A DNA stretch of 64,000 nt from Planctomycetota bacterium (lineage in GTDB: Bacteria; Planctomycetota; Phycisphaerae; Phycisphaerales; UBA1924). Made by a program: the position numbers and the translations under genes. Positions 1-6,686 of the stretch are shown piece by piece. Where the stretch lies: the NCBI GenBank assembly GCA_014584315.1, contig JACTNA010000026.1, positions 1 through 64,000 of the forward strand, in the 5' to 3' direction. The notes below the pieces were generated by a model that made no database searches, was not told where the DNA came from, and was given only the letters and a program-made list of their open reading frames with translations. Every line of letters starts with the position of its first letter. Position 1 is the stretch's first letter.

Positions 1-1
1 G

Positions 2-163
2 CATCCGATGGGAGAAGTCCACCGTGTTGTTCCAAGGCTACCTTCACTTCGCGTGCTCGTTCATGTTACTTCGAGAGGTTCTGGGATAGGCTCTAATCTC
101 CGCACCCGCGGACTCATCAGCGACGAGGAGTTTGCCCAACAGAAGGCCCGTTTGCTGCGGTAA
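2..163 (+). CDS. C-terminal end of a possible SHOCT-domain protein (partial)
   Basis: The frame that starts at base 2 is open to a TAA at 161-163 and ends in the residues GLISDEEFAQQKARLLR. This closely resembles the short C-terminal helix of SHOCT domains, which usually read GxLTDEEFexKKaeLL. The upstream part of the frame, rich in Arg and Val, does not look like a known fold and may be out of frame with the true gene, so only the last 20 or so residues are convincing. The gene converges on rlmN. Its 5' part lies outside the window. It could also be a chance match in a high-GC frame. Confidence 0.3.
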   Translation, partial: HPMGEVHRVVPRLPSLRVLVHVTSRGSGIGSNLRTRGLISDEEFAQQKARLLR

Positions 164-171
164 GTCTGTGC

Positions 172-1443
172 TTACACTCGGGCTTCGTGCCGCAGTTGGC
201 CGCAGGCGGCGGCGATGTCTCGGCCTCGGGAGCGGCGGATGTGGGTGTTCACGCCGCGGGCGCGGAGGATGCGCTGGAACTCGCGGACGTCGGCCGTGCT
301 CGGGCGGCGGAAGTCGAGGCCGGCGACCTCGTTGTAGCGGATGAGGTTGACGTTGGCGCGGAGCGAGCGTGCGACGCCGGCGAGTTGGGCGGCGTGCTCG
401 GGGCGGTCGTTCACGCCGCCGAGCAGGATGTACTCGAGCGTGATCTCGCGCCCGGTCTTCTCGAACCAGACGCGGCAGGCGGCGAGGAGGTCGGCGATGG
501 TGGTGTACTCGGCCCAGGGGATGAGCGTTCGCCGCAGGTCGTCGTTCGGGGCGTGCAGGCTGAGGGCGAGCGTGACGGGGAGGTCGAGTTGCTCGGCGAG
601 TTTCTCGATCGCGCGGGGCAGGCCGACGGTGGAGATGGTGATACGGCGGGCCGAGATGCCCATCCCCCACGGGGCGGCGATGGTGCGCACGGCGTGGACG
701 ACGTTGGGGAGGTTGGCGAGCGGCTCGCCCATGCCCATGAAGACGACGTGGGTGATTCGGAGTGGGGGAGTGACTGAGTGACGGAGTGACGAAGCGGGGG
801 AGGTCGAAGGCGAGGAGAGGAGGGAGTTGAGTCGCCAGACCTGCTCGACGATCCGGCCCGCGGAGAGGTTGCCGTCGAGGCCGCCGAGGCCCGAGGCGCA
901 GAACCGGCAACCCACGGGGCATCCGACCTGGGAGGAGATGCAGGCGGTGCGCCGTGGGGCCGAGCGGGTGTCGCGGGCATCGGCCGGGATCATCACGCAC
1001 TCGGTCTGGCGGTCGGTGGAAGGCTTGAGGCCTGAGGCTTGAGGCTTGAGGGGGGAGGAAGAGAGTTGGAGGGGGAGGGAGAGACCCTCGCTTGCGCGTT
1101 GGGCTCCGTGGCCCTGGCTTGCGCCACGGGCTCCATCCCCTGCCTCGCTGTCTCGCTGTTTCGCTATCTCGCGGTAGTCCGCCCACTCGACCAGCAGTTT
1201 CTCGGTGCCGTCGGAGGCGGACTGGTGGCGGACCGCTTCGCCGGACAGAAACGTCATCTCGGCGGCGAGCAGGTCGCGGTCGCGCTTGGCGAGATTCGTC
1301 ATCGCCAAGGGGTCGGCGACGCCCTTGGCGTAGACCCAATCGAGCGCCTGGGCCGCCCGGAACGCGGGCAGGCCGCGCTCGACGCACCAGGCCCGGAGTG
1401 TGTCCGGGGTGTGGTCGAAGATGTGGTTGGCGGGGTGGCGCAT
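172..1443 (-). CDS. rlmN: 23S rRNA (adenine-2503-C2) methyltransferase, radical SAM
   Basis: RlmN makes 2-methyladenosine at A2503 of 23S rRNA (and A37 of some tRNAs) by a radical SAM, two-cysteine mechanism. The 423-residue product has the cluster motif CPVGCRFC (Cys175, 179, 182), the upstream catalytic cysteine in TACISSQVGC (Cys168), VVFMGMGEP, SLHAPND and the C-terminal DIAAACGQL with the methyl-carrying cysteine (Cys414). It is about 40 residues longer than the E. coli enzyme. The excess lies mainly between residues 91 and 144, before the radical SAM core, and is encoded by short direct repeats. A second repeat fills the loop before VVFMGMGEP. The ATG at 1443 has no Shine-Dalgarno; TACCCT lies 6 bases before it. 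The family assignment is firm. Confidence 0.96.
   Translation of the reverse strand: MRHPANHIFDHTPDTLRAWCVERGLPAFRAAQALDWVYAKGVADPLAMTNLAKRDRDLLAAEMTFLSGEAVRHQSASDGTEKLLVEWADYREIAKQRDSEAGDGARGASQGHGAQRASEGLSLPLQLSSSPLKPQASGLKPSTDRQTECVMIPADARDTRSAPRRTACISSQVGCPVGCRFCASGLGGLDGNLSAGRIVEQVWRLNSLLSSPSTSPASSLRHSVTPPLRITHVVFMGMGEPLANLPNVVHAVRTIAAPWGMGISARRITISTVGLPRAIEKLAEQLDLPVTLALSLHAPNDDLRRTLIPWAEYTTIADLLAACRVWFEKTGREITLEYILLGGVNDRPEHAAQLAGVARSLRANVNLIRYNEVAGLDFRRPSTADVREFQRILRARGVNTHIRRSRGRDIAAACGQLRHEARV
768..791. repeat. 8-bp tandem repeat inside rlmN
   Basis: Three consecutive 8-bp units (GAGTGACT, GAGTGACG, GAGTGACG) lie within the rlmN reading frame. Three units equal 24 bases, so the frame is kept. 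They encode the Ser/Thr/Pro-rich loop just before the conserved VVFMGMGEP motif, a position where RlmN length varies between species. Confidence 0.8.
1021..1051. repeat. 7-8-bp CTTGAGG-type tandem repeat inside rlmN
   Basis: Four imperfect units of the form (G)CTTGAGG / CCTGAGG lie in the rlmN frame. They encode part of the low-complexity insertion (Ser/Leu/Pro/Lys-rich) between the N-terminal domain and the radical SAM core. Together with the repeat at 1145-1176 they account for much of the extra length of this protein. Confidence 0.8.
1145..1176. repeat. 8-bp TCGCTRTY tandem repeat inside rlmN
   Basis: Four 8-bp units (TCGCTGTC, TCGCTGTT, TCGCTATC, TCGCGGTA) lie in frame inside rlmN. Between this and the 1021-1051 repeat is a short inverted pair, GGCTCCGTGGC and GCCACGGGCTCC, around 1105-1134. 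Confidence 0.8.
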
Positions 1444-1497
1444 GAGGATAGGGTACGTGAGTTGGGGTAATGTCCGGATCGTATTTCGCCGCAGAGT

Positions 1498-1520
1498 TGG
1501 GTGTCAAACCTTGACACCCA
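1498..1520. promoter_or_regulatory. Perfect inverted repeat, likely ParD operator
   Basis: TGGGTGTCAA-ACC-TTGACACCCA is a perfect 10-bp inverted repeat with a 3-base centre. It overlaps the -35 element of the promoter in front of the antitoxin gene. A second, shorter inverted repeat (GCACG-TT-CGTGC, 1522-1533) sits between the -35 and -10. Ribbon-helix-helix antitoxins of the ParD type bind such sites as dimers and repress their own operon. The binding itself is inferred. Confidence 0.75.
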
Positions 1521-1539
1521 GGCACGTTCGTGCGACAAT
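1511..1539 (+). promoter_or_regulatory. Sigma70-like promoter of the toxin-antitoxin operon
   Basis: A consensus -35 TTGACA (1511-1516) is followed after exactly 17 bases by GACAAT (1534-1539), a 4 of 6 match to TATAAT. Transcription would begin near 1546, which is the first base of the antitoxin ATG. No Shine-Dalgarno precedes that ATG, so the transcript is probably leaderless. It is the best promoter match seen in the window. Confidence 0.7.
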
Positions 1540-1545
1540 CAAGTC

Positions 1546-1917
1546 ATGCCCGCCAAGGACACGCTCAACGTCTCGCTCACGCCGGAACTCGCCGGCTTCG
1601 TGGATTCGCAGGTGCGGGGCGGCCAGTACCGCTCGGCGAGCGAGGTGGTGCGTGCCGCGCTGCGGCTGCTGGAGCGAGACGAGCGCGATCGGCTGTTTCA
1701 GAAGTGGCTTCTGAAGGGTGAGTTGACAGCGGAGGAGGCGACTCGATTGCCCGAGGACGTTCGAGGGAGGATGCGTCGAGCGCTCAGTTGGCGGGTCGAG
1801 GACGGGCAGGAGTCACTGAGAAGGGGCGAGGGCGTTGCGGGCGAGGAGGTTCTGGAACGCTGGGAGCGTCGCCTGCGCGCTCTCGACGATGCCGAACGGG
1901 ACCGGAAGTCGGCATGA
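1546..1917 (+). CDS. parD: ParD-like ribbon-helix-helix antitoxin (type II)
   Basis: The 123-residue product begins MPAKDTLNVSLTPELAGFVD and continues with GGQYRSASEVVRAALRLLE, the pattern of ParD/CopG ribbon-helix-helix antitoxins: a DNA-binding beta strand, two helices, then a toxin-binding tail. It should dimerise on the operator at 1498-1520 and neutralise the ParE-type toxin encoded next. The tail from residue 45 onward is charged and longer than in many ParD proteins. An in-frame upstream ATG at 1501 is unlikely because it lies within the operator and promoter. The stop overlaps the toxin start (ATGA, 1914-1917), the usual coupling in such loci. Confidence 0.88.
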   Translation: MPAKDTLNVSLTPELAGFVDSQVRGGQYRSASEVVRAALRLLERDERDRLFQKWLLKGELTAEEATRLPEDVRGRMRRALSWRVEDGQESLRRGEGVAGEEVLERWERRLRALDDAERDRKSA

Positions 1918-2219
1918 GCCGCGGATACATCCTCTCTGCGCCAGCGCGGCGCGATCTTGACGCGATCATCGAATAGGCATTCATTGAGCGTGGACCGAAC
2001 GCGGCTCGATCGCTCGTTGTGCAGTTCCGCGCTGCGTTCGAGCGATTGGCGGCCTTCCCGCACATCGGGCACCGAAGCGAACGGCTTCCATTCGGCTCGT
2101 GCCGCATCTGGAACGTATTCGATTACCTCGTGATCTACAACGCAGAGACGCATCCGCTTGAGATTGTCCGCGTCATCCACGGCGCCAGGGGAGAGGACGT
2201 GCTTGCCGACGACGCGTAG
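1914..2219 (+). pseudogene. parE: ParE/RelE-type toxin interrupted by an amber codon
   Basis: The ATG at 1914 starts MSRGYILSAPARRDLDAIIE, a typical ParE N-terminus, but codon 21 is TAG (1974-1976). The same frame then continues without another stop to 2219 with AFIERGPNAARSLVVQF, LAAFPHIGHRSE, WNVFDYLVIYNAE and IVRVIHGARG, which are the expected ParE helix and core strands. The read-through product would be 100 residues, the usual family length. Only one base separates this from an intact toxin, so loss is recent, or the stop is a sequencing error, or it is suppressed. ParE toxins poison DNA gyrase; RelE relatives cleave mRNA. Confidence 0.85.
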
Positions 2220-2245
2220 ACCGTGAGGCGCGAGCGGAAGGTGTG

Positions 2246-3283
2246 CTATCGCCCTTCGATCGTGAGCGGGACCGCCCCGTAGAGCGACTCGGTGACGACG
2301 GGCTTCTGGACGCGGATGCGCCGGTCGGCGTCGGGGTGGCCGCGGTCCTTCATGATGCGGCGGAGATTGCCGGGGAGGGCGAACTCGACGTCCTCGTCGA
2401 AGACGTCGCGGGTCTCGATGGTCGCGCCGAAGCGGGTGACGAGTTCGCGGCAGACGCCCGCGACGAGGTCCTCGGGCGCGGAGGCGCCGGCGGTCACGAG
2501 GACGGTTGCATCGCCTGTCGCAAACCACTCTTCGTGCAGGCCGGTCGCGTCGTCGATCAGGCGGGCGGGCGTGCCGGCGTTTTCGGCGATCTCCGTCAGG
2601 CGGACGGAGTTCGACGAGTTGCGGCTGCCGACGACGAGCACGAGGTCGCACTCGGGCGCGAGCATGCGCACGGCGTGCTGTCGGTTCGTCGTCGCGTAGC
2701 AGATGTCCTCGCTGGGCGGGGCCTTGATGTTCGGAAACGCGCGCTTGAGGGCATCGATGATGACGCCCGCGTCGTCGGTCGAGAGCGTCGTCTGCGTCAG
2801 GTACACCAGCCGGTCGGGATCGCGGATGGTCAGGTGCGGGATGTCGTCCGGGGTCTCGACGACCTGGGTGGCGTCGGGGGCCTCGCCCGTGGTGCCGATG
2901 ACCTCCTGGTGGTTGCGGTGGCCGATCAGCAGAATCTGGTACCCCTGCCGCGCGTAGCGGATCGCTTCGGAGTGGACCTTGGTGACGAGCGGGCAGGTGG
3001 CGTCGATGGCGTGCAGCCCCCGCTCGGCGGCCCGGCGGCGGACGGCGGGCGGGATGCCGTGGGCGGAGAAGACGAGGATCGAGCCGGTGGGCGGCGCCTC
3101 GACCGACTCGACGAAGACCACGCCGCGGCCGCGGAACCGGCCGACGACGTGGCGGTTGTGGACGATCTCGTGGTAGACATAGATGGTTTCGCCGGGGAAG
3201 AGGTCGAGGACGCGGTCCACGACGTCGATCGCCATGCGGACGCCGGCACAGAAGCCGCGGGGGTTGACGAGGAGGAGGCGCAT
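2246..3283 (-). CDS. ispH: 4-hydroxy-3-methylbut-2-enyl diphosphate reductase
   Basis: IspH catalyses the last step of the MEP isoprenoid pathway, reducing HMBPP to IPP and DMAPP with a [4Fe-4S] cluster. The 345-residue product has the three cluster cysteines in GFCAGV (Cys12), DATCPLV (Cys97) and DICYATTNRQ (Cys195), and the substrate-binding histidines in HEIVHN (His42) and SAHG (His75). The length is slightly above the E. coli enzyme (316). It is transcribed away from the membrane-protein gene at 3566; the 282-base gap between them holds no other convincing gene. Confidence 0.97.
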   Translation of the reverse strand: MRLLLVNPRGFCAGVRMAIDVVDRVLDLFPGETIYVYHEIVHNRHVVGRFRGRGVVFVESVEAPPTGSILVFSAHGIPPAVRRRAAERGLHAIDATCPLVTKVHSEAIRYARQGYQILLIGHRNHQEVIGTTGEAPDATQVVETPDDIPHLTIRDPDRLVYLTQTTLSTDDAGVIIDALKRAFPNIKAPPSEDICYATTNRQHAVRMLAPECDLVLVVGSRNSSNSVRLTEIAENAGTPARLIDDATGLHEEWFATGDATVLVTAGASAPEDLVAGVCRELVTRFGATIETRDVFDEDVEFALPGNLRRIMKDRGHPDADRRIRVQKPVVTESLYGAVPLTIEGR

Positions 3284-3477
3284 GTCGTTGGGGGAAGGGT
3301 AGTTCGGGCCTGAGCGAGCCGCGACCGACAGGGGGCGGTTGGAACCCAGGCACCCCCCGGATGGCTCGAACCCCTCTCTCCCTGCCTTGGCTCACAGGGA
3401 ACGACCCACGGATACCCCCGCCATGAAGACTGCGCAAGGGGGCTTGCGGCGGCCGGGCGGGGGCACTTGACTCCCGG

Positions 3478-3483
3478 TATACT
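3478..3483 (+). promoter_or_regulatory. Putative -10 element (TATACT)
   Basis: TATACT is a 5 of 6 match to the bacterial -10 consensus in otherwise GC-rich DNA and lies about 80 bases before the start at 3566. No -35 is found at normal spacing; the nearby TTGACT at 3467 is only 5 bases away and cannot serve as its partner. Confidence 0.4.
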
Positions 3484-3565
3484 CGGACCCACGCGGCCGC
3501 GGGTGGCGGATCGCGGGTCTGCGGCCCCCGCGTCAGGGGGCGATTCGGAACGGGAACGAGAGCCG

Positions 3566-3970
3566 ATGGGGCAGAACCTCAAAGCGTGGCACATCGCCCT
3601 GTTCGTGGCGGCGGCGGCCGTGCTGGCGGCTTCCATCGCGTACACGTTTCGGGGGTCTGGTGTCGAGTTCGCCGACAAAGTGATGCTCGTTGACGTGAAG
3701 ACCGGTCAGGTGTTTTCCGTCGACACCTCGAAGCGCACCATCGGCATTCCTGCCCGTCACCCAGAGACCGGCGAACGGACTCTGTACCCGATCAGACGAG
3801 AGAATGGCGGTGAGTGGGTCATCGAACCGAGAGCGCTCGGCGCTCTTGTGAGCGCTGGGGTGGCAGCGCCGGACGTGGTAGACCCGAACTCTGGGAAAGT
3901 GATCGGAGCAACCAGCAGGGTTCGGAGTCTCTCTCCCAGAGACTTGATGTCCAAGAACAGTCAGGGGTGA
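3566..3970 (+). CDS. Small membrane-anchored protein of unknown function
   Basis: The product has 134 residues. A short N-terminal tail (MGQNLKAW) is followed by one hydrophobic segment, about residues 9-26, and then a soluble domain with no cysteine or recognisable motif. It contains a threonine/lysine-rich part with the pattern DVKTGQVFSVDTSKRTIGIPARHPETGERTLYPI. The N-in, C-out orientation is inferred. An in-frame start at 3467 exists but would place a charged, low-complexity leader before the membrane segment. The gene is followed after 14 bases by the pseudopilin gene, and its base composition is lower in GC than the flanking housekeeping genes. I do not recognise a named family. Confidence 0.75.
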   Translation: MGQNLKAWHIALFVAAAAVLAASIAYTFRGSGVEFADKVMLVDVKTGQVFSVDTSKRTIGIPARHPETGERTLYPIRRENGGEWVIEPRALGALVSAGVAAPDVVDPNSGKVIGATSRVRSLSPRDLMSKNSQG

Positions 3971-3984
3971 TCGGAGGCTGAACG

Positions 3985-5073
3985 ATGGCAATCACTCGTG
4001 TTCAGGCAGGGCTTCCCAGAGCGTTCACCTTGATTGAACTGCTCGTTGTGATCGCGATCATCGCGCTGCTCATCGGCCTCCTGCTTCCGTCGCTCGGCAA
4101 GGCGCGAGAGGCGGCCCAATCCATGGTGTGTTCTGGAACGCAGCGGTCCTTGGGACAGGGCCAGCAGTACTACATCAACGACAATCAGGGGTACCTCGCC
4201 GGGCCGCACACTTCGTCGTTCAAGTATGCGCTCGTGGTCGCCAGGAAGCAGGCGACGCTGAAGTCGGTATTCAACTTCGAGACCTCGTCGGATACGCCGA
4301 CAACCAACTGGGACTGGGTCAGCCCAACCATCGGACAGGGGGGGGTGTTCTCGTCCAATCGTTCGCAGCGAACGCTTCAGTTGCTCAACATGTACGGCTG
4401 CGCCTCCGCGAAAGTACTGAATGACGAAGTGTGGCCGGGGCCTTCCGCCGCGGACGACTTCGACCAGTTCGACGACGTGGCGCTGAGCACCGGCTACCGC
4501 CAAGTGAGTTTCATTGCGCCAGCCGGCTTCCTGCTCGACTCGCACGAGCGATGGAAGGCGACATTCGACTTTTATCTCAAGTCAGAGCAGATATTCCTCA
4601 CGACGACGATCTACCCGAAGATGCAAGGTGACGGACCGCAGTTCCAGGTCATTCGTGACCGAAACTACCGTCCGAGAGAGGACTTCCTCGGTGTGCAGGT
4701 GAGCAACAAGGTGCTCGTCGCGGACGGAACGAGATACTACGATTTCCCGCGCAGAGTACTCAACTTCGATGTGTCTCCGATGGCCGAGAACTTCAGTTTC
4801 TTCTCCGACGGTGGCCCCATCTACCACGGCTCAAGAGTCTACGGCCGGGAACCGCTTGGTCACGATGGAACCGGGTACAACATCAAGCTCAGCGCGCGCC
4901 ACTCCCGGTCGAGCATCAACGCGACATACTGGGATGGTCATGTGGGTAGCATGACAATTCAAGAGGCGTGGACGGACCCCGTCCCGTGGTACCCCGGTCG
5001 TACGCAGTACATCGGGAACTCCGCAACGCCGGAGTCGAGGGCGTACTTCAAGGCAGGGGATTTCATTCCCTGA
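3985..5073 (+). CDS. Type II secretion-like pseudopilin (prepilin-type N-terminus)
   Basis: The 362-residue product opens with [18 protein letters not shown], a class III prepilin signal with Ala at -1, Phe at +1 and Glu at +5, followed by the hydrophobic spine helix. Cleavage and N-methylation by a prepilin peptidase, then assembly in a periplasmic pseudopilus, are expected from the family. Near the C-terminus [17 protein letters not shown] resembles the H-x9-DG signature of the large planctomycete family of such proteins (here the spacing is ten). GGAGG lies 7 bases before the ATG. It sits in a lower-GC stretch with the exported proteins on either side. Confidence 0.9.
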   Translation: MAITRVQAGLPRAFTLIELLVVIAIIALLIGLLLPSLGKAREAAQSMVCSGTQRSLGQGQQYYINDNQGYLAGPHTSSFKYALVVARKQATLKSVFNFETSSDTPTTNWDWVSPTIGQGGVFSSNRSQRTLQLLNMYGCASAKVLNDEVWPGPSAADDFDQFDDVALSTGYRQVSFIAPAGFLLDSHERWKATFDFYLKSEQIFLTTTIYPKMQGDGPQFQVIRDRNYRPREDFLGVQVSNKVLVADGTRYYDFPRRVLNFDVSPMAENFSFFSDGGPIYHGSRVYGREPLGHDGTGYNIKLSARHSRSSINATYWDGHVGSMTIQEAWTDPVPWYPGRTQYIGNSATPESRAYFKAGDFIP

Positions 5074-5115
5074 TTCAGCGAGGCGGAACAAACTGCGATA
5101 AGAGAGGAGACAAGC

Positions 5116-6414
5116 ATGTCGACCGCACGCGTGTTGGTTCTTCTGGTTGCGGCCACACTTGCTATGACGTTCTCGACAGCCTGCAGAGCCCAGGATTGCA
5201 TCTACGGGTGGACGTTCGCAGACATCGACGTCACTGCTCACACAGGGACGACCTTCGTGCTGGACGAGGCGTACTCGATCGCCTTCGCTGCTGGTGTCGC
5301 GGCCACGTTCGGTGAAGACTGCAACTGTCCCTGTGCGATCTCTGAGGCCGACGTGGACTCCGACTTCGATCCCGACCATGATGGCTTCACAAGCGCGACA
5401 GCCGGAATCACGCTTGGCGGAATCGACAGGGGATTCGCTCACAGGGTGGCTTCAGAATCCGCCACATGGTTCGGGTCGTGGTTCGCTGGGCTCCATCTTG
5501 AAGGTTGGATCGAGAAGTGTGAGTATGGACCTCCGTGGTGTTGGACACTGGCGGGATTGGTGGCGCACGCAGATCCAGCGATCGCTTTTTCGGTTGACGG
5601 GCCCTGGGACGCAACCGTGACAATCACGCTCGGCGGTGGGATGAGCGCACCGCTCAGCAGACCCCGCCGGGTGTCGGGAATGTTCGGACGGATTGGTACG
5701 GTTGGATCGACGCAGCCGATCGCGCTCGTCCTGATCGAGACGGACGCTGGCTCGAACGGCATCGGAGTCACGGAGGATTCGCCGGGTGAGTACATCGGCG
5801 AGATGAATCTCTCCGGCGGGGCTGGGGATTTTGTCGCATCCACGTTCATGGCATCTTTTTCTGACGGCGATGTGGATGTGGACGGCGACGGCAGGTTCTC
5901 TCAGTCCGATGTGGACGCGCTCTCTGACGTCGTGGGCACTCAGGATGCGACGAACCCCGAGTACACTGACTGGTGGGACTTTGACCGCGATGGAGAGATT
6001 ACCAGCAACGATGTCGAGATCATGCAGTCCTTCATCGATGCCGGGTGTGGCAGCGGCATCATCGGTGACTTCAACCTCGACAATGTCGCCGACTGCGATG
6101 ACCTGGCAGCGATTCTCGATGCGATCGACAACGAGGAAGACCCCTTCGACGACTACGTGATCGGCGATGCGGAGTATCGGATCGAACTCGATGCCGATCT
6201 CGACGGCGACAACGACGCGGACGACTGGTACGTCATCTACGGTCTGCTCCAGCCTGCGGACATCAACCGTGACGGCGAGGTTAACAGCTTGGATTTCGTG
6301 CAGTACCTGAACCTCTACAACGCCCAGGACCCCGCGGCCGACATGAACGGCGACGGGCAGGTCAACTCCATCGATTTCGTGATCTACCTGAACTACTACA
6401 ACAACCCCTGCTGA
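5116..6414 (+). CDS. Exported protein with C-terminal dockerin-like repeats
   Basis: The 432-residue product has a Sec signal peptide (hydrophobic residues 5-20, likely cleavage after CRAQ). The N-terminal half is unrecognised and contains a cysteine cluster (EDCNCPC). The second half carries calcium-loop motifs of the DxNxDGxxDxxD type: DVDVDGDGRFSQSD (about 255), DFDRDGEITSND, DADLDGDNDADD and two final repeats, DINRDGEVNSLDFVQYLN and DMNGDGQVNSIDFVIYLN, ending in NPC. This matches the paired dockerin arrangement of planctomycete surface proteins whose C-terminus may serve for sorting; that role is inferred. GAGGAG lies upstream of the start. Confidence 0.85.
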   Translation: MSTARVLVLLVAATLAMTFSTACRAQDCIYGWTFADIDVTAHTGTTFVLDEAYSIAFAAGVAATFGEDCNCPCAISEADVDSDFDPDHDGFTSATAGITLGGIDRGFAHRVASESATWFGSWFAGLHLEGWIEKCEYGPPWCWTLAGLVAHADPAIAFSVDGPWDATVTITLGGGMSAPLSRPRRVSGMFGRIGTVGSTQPIALVLIETDAGSNGIGVTEDSPGEYIGEMNLSGGAGDFVASTFMASFSDGDVDVDGDGRFSQSDVDALSDVVGTQDATNPEYTDWWDFDRDGEITSNDVEIMQSFIDAGCGSGIIGDFNLDNVADCDDLAAILDAIDNEEDPFDDYVIGDAEYRIELDADLDGDNDADDWYVIYGLLQPADINRDGEVNSLDFVQYLNLYNAQDPAADMNGDGQVNSIDFVIYLNYYNNPC

Positions 6415-6415
6415 C

Positions 6416-6641
6416 GTGCAGCCCTTCGGGCTGCCGAGGGAACGTGGGTTTCTTCCCGGGGGTGTCGCTGGCGCGACACCCCCGGCTATTTACGAGCAGC
6501 CCTCCGGGTTGTTGAAGGAGCATGATCTCTTCCGGGGGTGTCGCTGGCGCGACCCCCCCGGCTATTTACGAGCAGCCCTTCGGGCTGATATTTTGCCGAC
6601 GGTCCTTCGAGTTGATATTTTGCGGACGGCCCTTCGGGCTG
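6416..6641. repeat. Palindromic tandem repeat array (REP-like)
   Basis: The array follows the dockerin gene. A 30-base hairpin with perfect 13-base arms (CCGGGGGTGTCGC / GCGACACCCCCGG, loop TGGC) lies at 6456-6485. It recurs with one mismatch at 6532-6561. The two copies sit at the head of a 76-bp unit that also holds CTATTTACGAGCAGCCC. From 6575 a different 27-bp unit (GCCCTTCGGGCTG followed by ATATTTTGCSGACG) occurs twice and then a third time in part, to 6641. The small palindrome AGCCCTTCGGGCT is common to both parts. An open frame runs through it into the next gene, but the repeats argue that it is not coding. Confidence 0.85.
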
Positions 6642-6686
6642 AGGACAACAAGCAGCGGAGGCGGCGATCTTTGTTGGGAGGGATCA

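Noticed and set aside
3467..3483. TTGACT and TATACT taken as a -35/-10 pair
   Set aside because: The spacer is only 5 bases; only TATACT is kept as a possible -10.
6456..6641. Possible CRISPR array
   Set aside because: The repeats are palindromic, directly adjacent and of two different lengths, with no unique spacers and no cas genes.
6522..6686. N-terminal extension of the M20 peptidase frame
   Set aside because: It translates the palindromic repeats; the ATG at 6687 has a strong Shine-Dalgarno and matches the family start.
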